This document shows, piece after piece, positions 1 through 10,305 of a stretch of DNA of 64,000 bases. Numbering within the stretch: the first letter of the stretch is position 1; every line of letters starts with the position of its first letter. A program made the translations under genes and the position numbers. The notes under the pieces were generated by a model. It was not told the DNA's origin, made no database searches, and saw nothing but the letters and a program-made list of their open reading frames with translations. This DNA is from Tretioscincus oriximinensis (Eukaryota; Chordata; Lepidosauria; Squamata; Gymnophthalmidae). The stretch is from contig JAJVDF010000583.1 in NCBI GenBank assembly GCA_022410635.1, positions 1-64,000 on the forward strand. The letters run 5' to 3'.

Positions 1-84
1 TACTTGATCCTCAGCTCTAAGCACTCGCATTCGTCTTTACTTGATCCTCAGCTCTAAGCACTCGCATTCGTCTTTACTTGATCC
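1..84. repeat. 37-bp tandem repeat, about 2.3 copies
   Basis: Two exact copies of a 37-bp unit beginning tacttgatcctcagctctaa lie at 1-37 and 38-74, followed by the first 10 bases of a third at 75-84. The array may continue beyond the left edge. It lies in what should be SRP19 intron 2. Spacer-free direct repetition marks it as a minisatellite. Confidence 0.9.
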
Positions 85-187
85 ACCCAACCCAGACCAT
101 TTTTAGGCCTCTAGACTGAANACCCTCCAGAATTGGCTGCCACACAGATTCCTTCAAAACACGAACACCTCTTACTCCCATTATTAC

Positions 188-263
188 TTTGTCAAGAGGA
201 ATCCTCCTTCCTTCTGCTATTGTCTTCTTGTTATTTATATAGGCCGGATAGATACAGATGAAC
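188..263 (-). CDS. SRP19: SRP19 exon 2 (partial gene)
   Basis: This exon encodes part of the 19-kDa protein of the signal recognition particle. SRP19 binds SRP RNA helices 6 and 8 and prepares the RNA for SRP54, acting in the nucleolus and cytosol in co-translational targeting to the ER. The minus-strand frame reads RFICIYPAYINNKKTIAEG followed by RRIPLDK, which matches the conserved SRP19 N-terminal core (human has LNN and ISK at the variable spots). The exon is preceded by a pyrimidine-rich tract and AAATCAG, and followed by the donor GTAATA at 187-182. Its 76 nt start with one base (G) that completes the Arg codon split by the intron and end on a codon boundary. The remaining exons (human protein 144 residues) must lie left of the window. 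Confidence 0.93.
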
Positions 264-1481
264 CTGATTTAAGAGCAAAACAATAGAGAAAAATACGACA
301 GTTAGCTTTCAAATAAAGAACAGTACGAACGTTGTTTTATATGAAGTAACAATATCCAGTCTGCTTAGGACGGCACAGGCTCCGTAAACGCATCAATATT
401 TATAGGACTGAAAAAAAGGCGAATAAAAACCATTGCGAAGAGAAAGAAAATAATAGAACATTCTGGAAGAGAAGCTGGAGCTCTGAGCACCATAGTATTT
501 TGTGAAAAGTCCACCTCATCTTTATCTGAATAAAAATTAAAAAGTTAATAAATGTTTGGTGGCAGGAAGAGACAGGAAGCCCAGCAGAAAAGACAGTTGA
601 GACATTTAGGCATGAATATTCTTCTACTTCTGCTAAATAGTTGAGTTTTCTCTCTCCACATGTAAGCGCTGCGTCTGCTCACTGCAGGCAAACTGGCCTC
701 CTACGCAGCTGTTGCAAATAAGCCCTGCAGCACTTCTGGCCTTGGGCCCCGAAATATTGCCTGACTGAGGCCTTTTCTACATGACACTTTATTTCACGAT
801 ATGTCTCGGAATAGACGCTGCCGTCCTCAGACCCATGCAGAGAGGGCGCCGGACATGAAGAATAGCAAACTGCCAGCTTACCTCTTGGCAGAATTTTCGT
901 TTCCTGATTTATGGTTTTACGTTGTACTTCTGCCTGCTTTTCCACCCCATTTCCCCACAGTGACAAGTGCTTATGACACAAGCTTGGATGCCCAGCAGCT
1001 TCATGAAACTGGCAACGTGAAGCGTGAAAAAAAGGTCAACCAGATGTCGCTGTGGNGGGATGTGCAAAATGTCGTCAGAGCAGCGGGCAGCCTCTTCTGT
1101 CCGGCCTACGTGGGGCCATACCCTGTGGACTACAACTCCCAACCTGCCCCGCGGCGAGCCCGGGCTGGGGGTGGGATGCCTCTTCAGCCAAACTGCAAGC
1201 AGTCCCGCCCACAGGAAGCACTTTTTCTGCTTACAAGGCGGTGGCTTGGGGGATGTGACGCTGTGCCTCCCCCGACCCAATCCTACAATCGCAGGGCCGA
1301 GGCACAGAGCAGTCAAGCATCAACAGTAAAAGCAGCTCCGTCCCATAAAACCTAAGCGGAGCCGCCGCTTTTCCCCTAAGCCGGCAACGAAGCCCTCCCG
1401 CGCTTGGGAAGGCACCGCCAGCTCCTCCCCCGCCCCCACCCGCCCGCTGTCACTGCTCCCAGCACAGAATCCCGACGTTAC
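264..1481 (-). other. SRP19: SRP19 intron 1
   Basis: This 1,218-bp intron is bounded by the donor GTAACG after exon 1 and the acceptor AAATCAG before exon 2. Its left half is AT-rich and its right half belongs to the CpG island. Several open frames of 60-184 codons cross it, but their frames overlap each other and carry no recognisable domain; they follow from GC-rich composition. One ZNF143-type motif lies at 1129-1141. Confidence 0.85.
1129..1141 (+). promoter_or_regulatory. ZNF143/THAP11-type motif (ACTACAACTCCCA)
   Basis: The 13 bases ACTACAACTCCCA match the core of the well-known promoter motif bound by ZNF143 (ACTACAAYTCCCA). It lies within SRP19 intron 1 in the CpG-rich zone. A second match is at 1835-1847. 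Binding is inferred from the motif only. Confidence 0.6.
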
Positions 1482-1525
1482 CGAGACTTCTCGGAGGGCG
1501 AACTAGAGGCCGCCCACGCAGCCAT
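1482..1525 (-). CDS. SRP19: SRP19 exon 1 (start codon)
   Basis: The minus strand reads ATG at 1525-1523 and encodes MAAWAASSSPSEKS followed by CG, then the donor GTAACG. Joined to exon 2, CG+G makes Arg, giving ...SSSPSEKSR-FICIYP. This parallels the human protein, in which a short Ala/Ser/Pro-rich leader ends in Arg just before FICIYP. The leader is 15 residues with the split Arg, against 14 in human. The start was chosen because it is the first ATG in frame, inside a CpG island, and because the splice phase agrees exactly with exon 2. The leader itself is poorly conserved, so the call rests on phase and position. Confidence 0.85.
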
Positions 1526-1834
1526 AGCGGGTCACTCCGGCAGGCGCCGCCGCGGCAGGCCACCCAGACACAGCCGGGAAAACCGGAAGTCCAATTCAGC
1601 AGTCCCTGCCCGCTGCTGGATAGGATGGTAGACGGATGTCCCGCCTNTATGGCATGACGTCTCCATACTTTATAGGTCGCTGGTAATGTTGCTCAAAGGT
1701 AAAGGAGGAAGTGGACACGCTGACGGTAGCATGTTCCCTAGTGGGCGGGGCGGGGCGGGGGGGGAAGAGTCATTTGTACTTGAGGCATGGAGAGATTGTC
1801 TGAAGCCGGAGCTGGTTTCTTCTAGGTTTTCTAA

Positions 1835-1847
1835 ACTACAATTCCCA
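1835..1847 (+). promoter_or_regulatory. ZNF143/THAP11-type motif (ACTACAATTCCCA)
   Basis: ACTACAATTCCCATCAGGC is a near-ideal ZNF143 site about 310 bp upstream of the SRP19 ATG. Together with the site at 1129-1141 it brackets exon 1. Confidence 0.7.
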
Positions 1848-2394
1848 TCAGGCCCTGCTTGCGCCTTAAAGACAACTAAACTGAGGCGTCACGTCCACAG
1901 GTGGCCGCCGCCATGTGAGGGAGGCCCGCCCATTTCTGTGCAATGAAGCGTGGGAGGGCTAAAGGGGAGGGGCTCCTGCTTCATTGCGTGGGGGCTGCGG
2001 GGCGCCTGGGAATCTAGCATGGGCGGGGCTGGTTTTGCCTGGTCCCTGACAGCAAGAATCATTTCTTGCGAGGGGCTCGTGTCCGGTAAAGCCTCCAGGG
2101 CTGAGGGGCCTCGGAGGCACCGGCTCTGCGGGGCAAGGGAAAGGACCCTGGGGGCCCGTCAGAGGTTCATCATTGTGTAGTAATCGTGGCCTGGGAGACA
2201 GTCGGTGTGGGGAAAGGCCTCGCCCCATCTCGAGTGGACGTTGGCATTATANTACCTGCAAAGGAAAGGATCTTGACCTTTCTTCCACCTATGGCAGCGG
2301 CGACCATTCCCAGGTGTTAACAACTGCATTGCCTTTTATACTAGTGGAACTAGCCAGTTGCATGATGGTCATACGAGGCTTCGGCCTCTGCCCC

Positions 2395-2515
2395 CACTCG
2401 CTCCCTTCCACGCCTTCCTCCGCCTCCTCCCCTTCCCTCTTCCCTCCATCCTTCCCCCCTTTGCTTCCTCCTTCCCTTTCCTGCTCATCTTCCTCCCTTC
2501 CCGGAAGCTGTCAGA
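2395..2515. repeat. pyrimidine-rich low-complexity tract
   Basis: About 120 bp of C/T-rich sequence (cctcc, ttccc units) at the edge of the CpG island. Open frames here are compositional. Confidence 0.7.
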
Positions 2516-2721
2516 ACGCCGAGCCTCGTCATTGGTTGTTATACCTCGCAGCGTTGGACTCTTCGAGACGTGTTTTATTATATGTACAGATAATAATCGA
2601 TCCTTTTTAATAAGGAGCTAAAACACGTCTCTACTGCACTGCCAGATCATAGATGGTTCTCTTTTCCCTTTTAGCAACAATGTTTTCTTCAGTTGTACAG
2701 TTATAAAGGGATTTACAAGTC

Positions 2722-3025
2722 TTGCACGGATAGCTCAGTCGCTTAGGAATCNGTCTCTCACCTGGGAGTTGGGGTTTCGAAGCCCTGTGTGGGACGTGGG
2801 GAGGGGTGAGCACCTTCCACTAGCCTGTAGCTCTAGCCAACCCAGCTATTCGAAAGCACGAATTGCAAGAAATTGCAACTGACTGCAAGTAGATCCATGG
2901 GAACCACCACAGCCTGGTGGGGAAGATAGAATGTGAGCCTTCGGGCAAAATATATCCTTGTAAGCCGCTTTGAGTCCCTTTGAGAGGTGAGAAAAGCGGG
3001 GTATAAGAACCAAGTCGTTCTTCTC
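2722..3025 (+). mobile_element. tRNA-derived SINE (squamate type)
   Basis: A tRNA-like head carries an A-box (tagctcagtcg, 2731-2741) and a B-box (ggtttcgaagcc, about 2774-2785). It is followed by an unrelated body and a tail reading taagccgctttgagtccctt ... aaaagcggggtataagaac. The same tail recurs in reverse in APC introns at 25.7 and 27.3 kb. The head cannot fold as a working tRNA with a proper acceptor end, and the unit continues for about 200 bp, so it is a SINE rather than a tRNA gene. Confidence 0.8.
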
Positions 3026-3643
3026 TTGAACATGGAAGATAACATTAGTTTCCAGCTATTTAGTCAACCATCAATCCGTGCAGTTTTTTTTAAAGTTTAT
3101 GCTGACTGAGGCTGTGTTCTGGGAGCGTTGTTGGTTTTTAATTGGAACAAAATGACATCACTGGAATCAAGAATGTATCTCAACATTAACTGAGATTTTC
3201 TGTTACAAATTACTATGGAAAATTGACTGTCTTTCCAGTTTCAGGAACTTTAGAGATTTTTTTAATTTAGCAGTTCCTCTTTATATGGCTTTTCCAATAC
3301 ACTTTTTTTAGTTTTAGCCTTTTAAGAATTGAGTTATTTGTTTTGAATTGCATATAATTTTCTGTTATTTTCTCATGGTTCTATATTAATTATCAAACTG
3401 GATTTCAGTTATAGAGTTTAGATTTGTAGGAAGAAGCTTGAAAGGGACAGAAAACAGTAAACCTGCCCATCATGTCGTATCATGTCGTATGGTGCAGCAT
3501 ACAGAAGTGAACTCCCTGAGGGCCTCCTTGAACGAACTCATGATCATCCCAGAAAGTCTAATAGTCTGTTGTATTTTAATTAGAAAAAAAACACATTTCT
3601 AGTAACCTTTATCTACTTACAACTTACTATTACTTACCCAGTC
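3026..3643. other. intergenic, nothing recognised
   Basis: AT-rich sequence without a plausible gene. A 10-bp direct duplication (catgtcgtat, near 3473-3492) is the only local structure seen. Confidence 0.6.
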
Positions 3644-4829
3644 AAGAAATAGGTTAGATTTAAATCTATTTGGGACTCATTTGAAAGAGCTGGTTGTCAC
3701 ACAGTTCACGACTTGTTTGCACTAGATCTTAAATCAATTANGCATACAGATCTACTTGAACTANTTGAAACCCCTACACACCGCTGGTTAGAATTTTTAG
3801 CTATTGAAAAAATTATCACCTCTCCTGACTCAGGAGCTGNAGGTAACAGAACCTTAACTTCATTCAAAAACTATATTCAGTCTGACGCTCCCTTGGAACG
3901 AGGTCTGTCCTCTCAGATATANCGTATCCTCCTTGACCAGGATGACCCTAAACAACTCGCGTTGAAACAATTTTGGGAATCTGAGGGAAAAGTTCCGATT
4001 GACGAAGTAGAATGGTCTAGACTTCCAAGTAAGCTATACAATTCCCATNAATCTCAGCTAGATAGAGAACTCACCTTCAAAATTATATATAAATGGTACT
4101 ATACCCTTCTGTTATTACATTGCTTCAATAAAAACCTCAGTCCATTCTGCTGGCACGGTTGTAAGCAAATTGGTACCTATATACATATGCGGTGGAGCTG
4201 TCCCAAAATTGAAAAATTCTGGAAGATGGTACAGGACACCTTAAACTCAATTCTAAAGATAAATGTTCTCCTTTCCCNAGGATTGGTATTTCTCTTTCTG
4301 TTTAAATTTGGACATTCCACACTTCCACACCGCCCTCTTATCAAATCACTATTAACAGCTGCCAAAAGTCTCAGAGCCCAGTCCTGGAAGACTGCAGAAT
4401 TACTAGACAAGAGTCATTGGATGGACAAAATCTGGTCGCTTATTATCAACGAATCTATTTATATGCAGACCAACAGGATGCTGGGTTCCAAAGAAAAGCA
4501 CTTTTCAGACTTTCTAACCAAATGGGGACCCTTCTTTCAATTAGCGTGAACTGATAGATCTCTTCAATCAAACGCTCTCTACAGCGCTTCACTCTAATAA
4601 AAATCTCACATACTGGCTTTCATTCCTTCCAACATACCCAGAATGAGGACTTACAATGTTTGTAACAGTATAGTTTGCGAATTTTCATCTTTGGACTCTT
4701 ATTACTGCATTACTATATTTCTGGATGTTTGTTATGTATGTTTATTCAAAAGATTGGTAGTTGTTTTATATATGTTATTTCAAATTAATAAAATTTGTTT
4801 TTTTTTAAAAAAAGAAATAGGTTAGATTT
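3644..4829 (+). mobile_element. 5'-truncated L1 LINE with 18-bp target duplications
   Basis: The flanks carry the same 18-bp sequence aagaaataggttagattt at 3644-3661 and 4812-4829, the signature of target-primed reverse transcription. The insert is the 3' end of an L1-type element. A plus-strand frame at 3713-4549 gives the ORF2 C-terminus, including a CWHGC...H...WSCP cysteine/histidine cluster and the following FWK motif. An AT-rich 3' UTR ends in an A-rich tail. The frame is nearly open and is broken mainly by ambiguous bases, so the insertion is moderately recent. It has no RT or endonuclease domain and cannot move on its own. Confidence 0.88.
3713..4549 (+). pseudogene. L1 ORF2p C-terminal fragment
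   Basis: About 278 codons with five or so positions unresolved because of N. Recognisable are the Cys-rich CWHGCKQIG...HMRWSCPKIEKFWK region, typical of the end of L1 ORF2 proteins, and the closing FSDFLTKWGPFF. The endonuclease and reverse transcriptase parts were lost by 5' truncation. It has no start codon of its own and no host function is suggested. Confidence 0.8.
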
Positions 4830-5585
4830 GACAATACTGTCTATGGAGGTTACTCCATTTTTATGTCAAGTTCAGTTACTTTGANAATTAATTCTTCCTT
4901 TGTACCCAAGTCCCCCTTTCACATTAATCTTCAATATTTGGTCCCTTTCCAAAATATGCAGCATTGTTTGGATGTGAGAAAGGCTTGTTTATGATTTTAA
5001 AAGACTTCATAAATTGAGAAGACAAAAGTATTTCTAATTGTTACCACAGGGAAGATAAGAGAACATTTTCCAGAGTCATTGACAGCTGTTTAAAGGCATA
5101 TATTTTGGTCATATATTTCTATTAATAAACAGATGTTTCAGGGTATTACTGCACAACCTATGAGATTGGTTTCATCCTTAGCAACATGGACTTTTAGAGC
5201 TTCCTTGGATAAACTTTGTAAAATAACTATTTTGCATGTTCAATCAGAACACTTCAAAGAAAGAGCTGAGTCTGATTTAGCATGAGTTTTCATAGAGAAG
5301 TCTACTTCAAATGCTACTTTTATTGTTAGTCACTATCATGACTATGAGACCCTTTGCTAGATCTACAAATATCTTTGACTACAACTTTCTAGCAGGAGAA
5401 TATTAAAATATTTTCCCATCTTGACTTAAGGAATCTCTGGCAAAGTTATACATTACTCTTGCTACATATTTTGGGATTGTGATTATTGATTTTACTTAGA
5501 ATAATTCTTCTGAAGGAGGAATATGGTCCCTTCTATAGATGGCAGTTGGTTCTTGGTAAAGGAAGGGCTATCTATTTTGAGGTAT
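4830..5585. other. intergenic, nothing recognised
   Basis: AT-rich sequence with no gene, RNA or repeat that I can name. Confidence 0.5.
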
Positions 5586-5972
5586 AGGCTGCATCCACAC
5601 GCCGTAAAGATGTCTGCATAGGAGTACTATCCTGGCAGCTCCTGCAGACATAATGGCAGGTTATGAGCGATGTAGTCTCTACAAACCTGCTGTGCTGTTG
5701 GTTAAACGAGAGCTAATTTTTCCAGCTCTCATGTCGCTAATTGGCAAAAAANCCGCTTCGTTTTCAAATGTGGCCTGCTCAGCCAGGCTCTCCACCAATC
5801 AGTGGCAAGCCCTGCAAAGCAGACCGGGCAGAGGGAAAGCTGCTCTTGGCCCATCACAGGCTGGCGCTTCCTCCCACCCACCTACAACAGCCAGCATGCT
5901 ATGCATACGTACGGACAGCCACCCAGACAACAGGTTAGCCTGCGTTGAAGCCCTGTGTGTGGATGTGGCCAT
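5586..5972. mobile_element. possible non-autonomous DNA element
   Basis: A GC-richer island about 390 bp long starts with ggctgcatccacacg and ends with cacacacagggct-like sequence in inverse orientation (tgtgtgtggatgtggcc). This looks like a short terminal inverted repeat. No clear target duplication was found. The open frame at 5653-6129 extends past the island and has no recognisable domain. Confidence 0.3.
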
Positions 5973-7544
5973 ATTTGATGTTTCTTCTATTTTTCTTGGG
6001 CCCTGGACACACGTTTTTAAACTGTCTTCAGTCCTGAAGGATTGGACTAAATCAGATTTTTTTTCTGGTTTTATTCCATTCTTCAGAATTGAAGATTGTT
6101 TAATTTGTTATAATTTTACAGTCTGCTAATTACTACAATCTATGAAAATGGCTCACATAATCTAGTTTTTGAATGTACCAATCATCCTAGTATTGAAATC
6201 ACTTAATATTAATATAGCTGTTTAATACACTGCAGAAATCATTTCTAACACTTCACTCAGCAATTACCAGATGTCGCACAACTTACTAGAATGCTTGTCG
6301 TTTGAAATATAAGCTGAATAAAGTTTAATTATGTCCCCAAAATGTACCTGTATTACAATCTTACATTTTACTCAGGTTCAAAACTGAGTAGTTTGATAAG
6401 CAATATGGATCATTCTCCTAGTTACACCTAGGAAGGATTACAGTTCTAAGAATTTTTTTCCAGGGATGTGAAATCTAATTTGCATTTGTGACAGGGCTTA
6501 TGTGGATTTCATCCCTTTGCTCAAAGTTGATGCTGCTTTAATGTTACTGGCCCCATGTATTAATATAATTACCAGAAAGACTTGTCAGAGGCACCTGTGT
6601 AAATTTTAATTGTTGTTTAAAATTCTAACAGATAATGCTGCCACTGGGGAACCTGATTATGTCCTGCTGTTTTATATTATTAAATCCGCTGTGGTTTTGG
6701 ATCTATATATAGTTTTCATTAGGTTAAGCATATAAAATTACCATTTGTCTTTTACAGCTGTCAGAACAATTTGTGTCAACAATTAAGAAAAATATGACAA
6801 AATAAAGCAGAAATAGATCTCGTAAATTGGATTTAAAGGCACAATCTGTTTCATTCCATTATTTATATGTTGCTTTCAACATAAGATCTCAGGATGGCTT
6901 ATAACATTTAATTAAAAAAAGGAAAAATAAAATAAAATATACTTATTTTTTAGGTTAATAGTTTCCAGAAAATCACTTTCTCAGAACCTTATGCAAGTAG
7001 ATGGCTATGCTTTCATCCTTAAAGAACTATCAATCTTGTGTTAAATTTTGATAATATCAATGCCAATTTCAGAGCNACAGATGCAAGAGTAGTTGCAATA
7101 AAAGCAGCAACAGTAACAGGCACACAGTACACAATTTATTAGTATTCAATATTAATGTTATTAGTATATAGGACTTCTAATGAAACATTGGTCCACGGTT
7201 TACTGGTCAATAGTGTTCTAGACATTTTCTAATCATCTTTACTATGAAGAGTTATGAAGATAAAATGTAGAAAAACAAGTAACTTGAAACAAATTTCAGT
7301 AAACAAAATGTGAGTACACAACCTGTTTACTCCACTTGCTCTTATGTTCATAATAGGTAGTAAAAACAACTCTAAAAGGTAAATTTTAAGACTGACAACA
7401 ATTTTGGTTTTCAGTTTGCTGCTTCAGTGGTTGTATATGTTTTTATCAGATGTTTGTATGAAATACTGCAATAAATTATAAGCATTCCACAAGTGTGTTA
7501 ATGCTTATTGACAGATACATCAAGTTTATGCAAAGACTCAGTAC
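5973..7544. other. intergenic, nothing recognised
   Basis: AT-rich, with many short A and T runs. No gene or named repeat was seen. Confidence 0.5.
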
Positions 7545-8250
7545 TTAATAGTGTTGACTCTCCTTTTTCAAGACCTCTATAACTCATACTGGCATGCTGG
7601 ATATCAGCTTCTGGCCCGGATCCTGACTAACAACAATCCATTCTTGCCGAATACGTGCTCAGAGTTTATAATAAGTCCTGTGTTTGTGTTTGACCACCTG
7701 CTTTTTGAGGCTTGCCCACAGGTTCTCAATGGGATTGAAATCTGGGTAGTTTGGTTATGGACCCAAAATTTCAATGTTGTATTCACTTACCCACTTAGTT
7801 GTCATTTTTGCTTTGTGACATGATGTTCCATCATGCTGGATGTTCATCATCAAATTGCTCCTGGATTGCTGGGAGATTATTTGTGACATTGCTTTTAAGC
7901 AAAATTGTGAATGAACCTCTTCCCTTGGATGAGAAGCAAACCCACAAATGAATGGTCTCAGGATGCTTTACTGTTGGCATGACAAACAATTTTTAGTAAC
8001 AAACCATTTTTCCAGATGTCCCAAACAGTCTGAAGGGGGCTTCACCAGAGAAACTAACTTTACCTAAGTTGTCTGCAGTCCAATCCCTGTACTTCAGAAT
8101 GTCACTCTATATTTGATTTTCTTGGGCAGAAGTGGTTTCTTCTCTTCCTTGTTTGACACCAGGCCATGCTCCAAAAACTTTCCACGAGACAAAATGAGCA
8201 TTTCGTCTAATGATCATCAGAGGAAATGAATGTCTGTATTAAACTGAGAA
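7545..8250 (-). pseudogene. Tc1-type transposase relic (DD34E)
   Basis: Read leftwards, several frames together spell a decayed Tc1/mariner transposase. They show RLFGTSGKM-like sequence near 8030, the HDG...CHKAKMTTKW block near 7840-7790 (second catalytic Asp region), and EILGPYPNYPDFNPIENLW near 7770-7710, which holds the third catalytic Glu. The tail EWIVVSQDPGQKLISSMP ends near 7570. The first catalytic motif reads FSGEAPFRLFG, so the Asp expected before Glu is Gly. Stops and frameshifts occur throughout. The transposase is inactive. Confidence 0.8.
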
Positions 8251-8372
8251 TTTAAATGAGGAATGTCACATTATGCACTTGTCCTCAAAACTAACAGAGT
8301 TATGCAAGATAAATAAAGAATAGCCTTAGGTTCTGCTTGTTCTTCCTTTACCCCAGTGAATCACCTTAAATA

Positions 8373-8603
8373 CAGGGTACTTCAAAAAATGTATACACAC
8401 TTTGAACTTCCATAGAAAATTTATTTACTGTTCTACAAAGTTAAATTTCAGGATTTCCGCGATTTGAACAGTATTAACATTTGTTATTTACGTTTTATTT
8501 ACATTGGACTTTAAGCTTTCTAATTTCCTGAAATTTAACTTTGTAGAACAATAAATAAATTTTCTATGGAAGTTCAGTGTATACATTTTTTTGAAGCACC
8601 CTG
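8373..8603. mobile_element. mariner-type MITE with long terminal inverted repeats
   Basis: A 231-bp unit begins CAGGGTACTTCAAAAAATG and ends with the inverse of CAGGGTGCTTCAAAAAAATG, flanked by TA at 8371-8372 and 8604-8605. The inverted arms extend for about 80 bp (cttccatagaaaatttattt, ctacaaagttaaatttcagg) with few mismatches. The centre is AT-rich with no coding potential. Confidence 0.9.
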
Positions 8604-8605
8604 TA

Positions 8606-10305
8606 TTAACAATACTGGGCAATCTATTTTTTGTATGAATTTCTTTAAAATTTGCACAAAATTGAGATGACCCATTATCTTACTACATAATATTCATACA
8701 CTAGGGGCATATTTCAAATGTCTCAGCAATTCTGAGAGATGGAGACATTAAAGAATTTTTGATTTCCCAGAGTGAGGTAGGAACCCTTTAAGGGCTTTAT
8801 GGCAGATTATTTGGCAATCATCAGTGGGTTACAGCACAAAAAAGTATCTTTATAATTATCCCCAAAGAAAAGATTAGAGTACTGGAAAAGATGAAAATTA
8901 GAACTAAGCTTATTAAAAGCACAGAATTAACAATTGCCAGGGAACCAAGCTTTTGTACATATTCATATCCACAATTTTCCAACCATCTGCTACTATTATA
9001 TTATTTATTATTATTTGACGTCTAACATGAAAATTTTAGATCAACGTTTACGTTATGTAATCTGAAAAATGCAATACCTTCTAGAAAGTATTATTTAAAT
9101 AGTTATTGCTACTAAAAAGTCACAGCTATTTCATGCCTGGTGGAGCAAATGTGGATGAAGGTGCAGTCTGGGGGAGCATAGGGGAGTCTCCCAGTGACTG
9201 AAGCCCTGGTGTTGGCACTGCATGCATGTGCCCCACTTTCCTACAGACTTGAGGATTGGTCCAAATAAAGCCCAGTCCTAGAGCCTGCAGCAAGACCACT
9301 GGCAATGTGTGACTTATTAACAGTAAGAAATCCACTATCCCAATACCCTTGACATATTTAGGTCACTCCTAGAGTTTGACTGCAATCACAGAATCACTCT
9401 ACTAAAATTATTATCAGTTGCTTTTTCTATTTAAGCAATGTTTTGGGTTTTTTGCTTAAAGAATTGTCTTATTTTTTTCTGGCATCTGCAGTATAGGTCA
9501 CAATAATGATTCCTAAACGAGTTAAGTGTTGACAGTGCTGATAAAGATCTTCCAATTATCATAGACAAACCCCCGGAAACTCTACTTTAAAAGAAATAAA
9601 ATAAGCACAAAAGTAAGAAGACATATGGAGGATATTTTAACTCCCCCCACCCCTCCCCTTCCCACCCTTAATATAGTTTTTTATTCGTTTTTATATTTCC
9701 ACTTATTCAAATTTGTTCCAAAATATTTATGCACTTATATACAAAAAATGCAAGGTAAAAATCACATACAATTATTTTGAATTTTAAGTAATTTCTATGG
9801 CTTAAGAATGAATCTCCCCAAGGATTTTTTAATTGCTATAAGCAATAATAAAAAATTAAACCCTTACTCAATCCATTTTTATATTATTAAGTTCTGTTAA
9901 AGATGAACTTTTATTTTCTTTTATTTCCACATCCAAAACTTTTCAAACAGATCCTGACTACCTCAAAACTCAGAAGTCATGTCTGGTATAACAAAGAGAT
10001 ATAAAACAGAACAATAATCTTATATAATGAACTGTAATTGCTACTTTTTGAAATATTTTGATGGGAAATTATTTTAAGCATATCACCCGAAACAATTACT
10101 TCACTTAGAACATAAGTAAATCACAATTTAATTATTCTTAATGGTTGTGGGAAATACTAGAATTGAAATACAAATACGGTTACATCTTTTATGTGCCACA
10201 AACAAACCAAACTAAAAAACATACTCGAGGGACATTAGGTTGTGCACCTAAGTTTCTTGCACTTTTTTTTAAAAAAAAATGAAATTAGGTTTGTCAAATC
10301 ATTAG
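8606..10305. other. intergenic, nothing firm recognised
   Basis: AT-rich. It includes a short C-rich tract near 9642-9668 and homopolymer runs. It may contain the distal end of the APC 3' UTR, but no defining signal was found. Confidence 0.45.

Larger units (their letters stand above)
1080..2300. promoter_or_regulatory. SRP19: CpG island / SRP19 promoter region
   Basis: GC content and CpG density rise sharply here against an AT-rich background. Around and upstream of SRP19 exon 1 (transcribed leftwards) there are CCGGAAGT (ETS type) at 1583-1590, CCAAT at 1591-1595, TGACGT (CRE half-site) at 1655-1660, GGCGGGGCGGGGCGGGG GC boxes at 1744-1760, a GCCGCCATG YY1-like match near 1906-1914, and a ZNF143-type motif at 1835-1847. 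No clear TATA box sits at a suitable distance. This is the usual housekeeping-promoter pattern. A start site near 1560-1600 is inferred, not seen. The island extends well upstream, so divergent rightward transcription is possible. Confidence 0.75.

Noticed and set aside
1..84. Possible CRISPR-like array
   Set aside because: Repeats are directly adjacent with no spacers, in a vertebrate intron.
801..1355. Overlapping 100-184-codon frames on both strands in the CpG island
   Set aside because: GC-rich sequence is poor in stops; frames overlap SRP19 intron 1 and show no domain.
2722..2800. Possible tRNA gene
   Set aside because: A and B boxes are present, but the unit continues into a SINE body and tail shared with other copies, and the cloverleaf ends are missing.
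3471..3492. catgtcgtat direct duplication as a target-site duplication
   Set aside because: The copies are adjacent with nothing between them; simple slippage.
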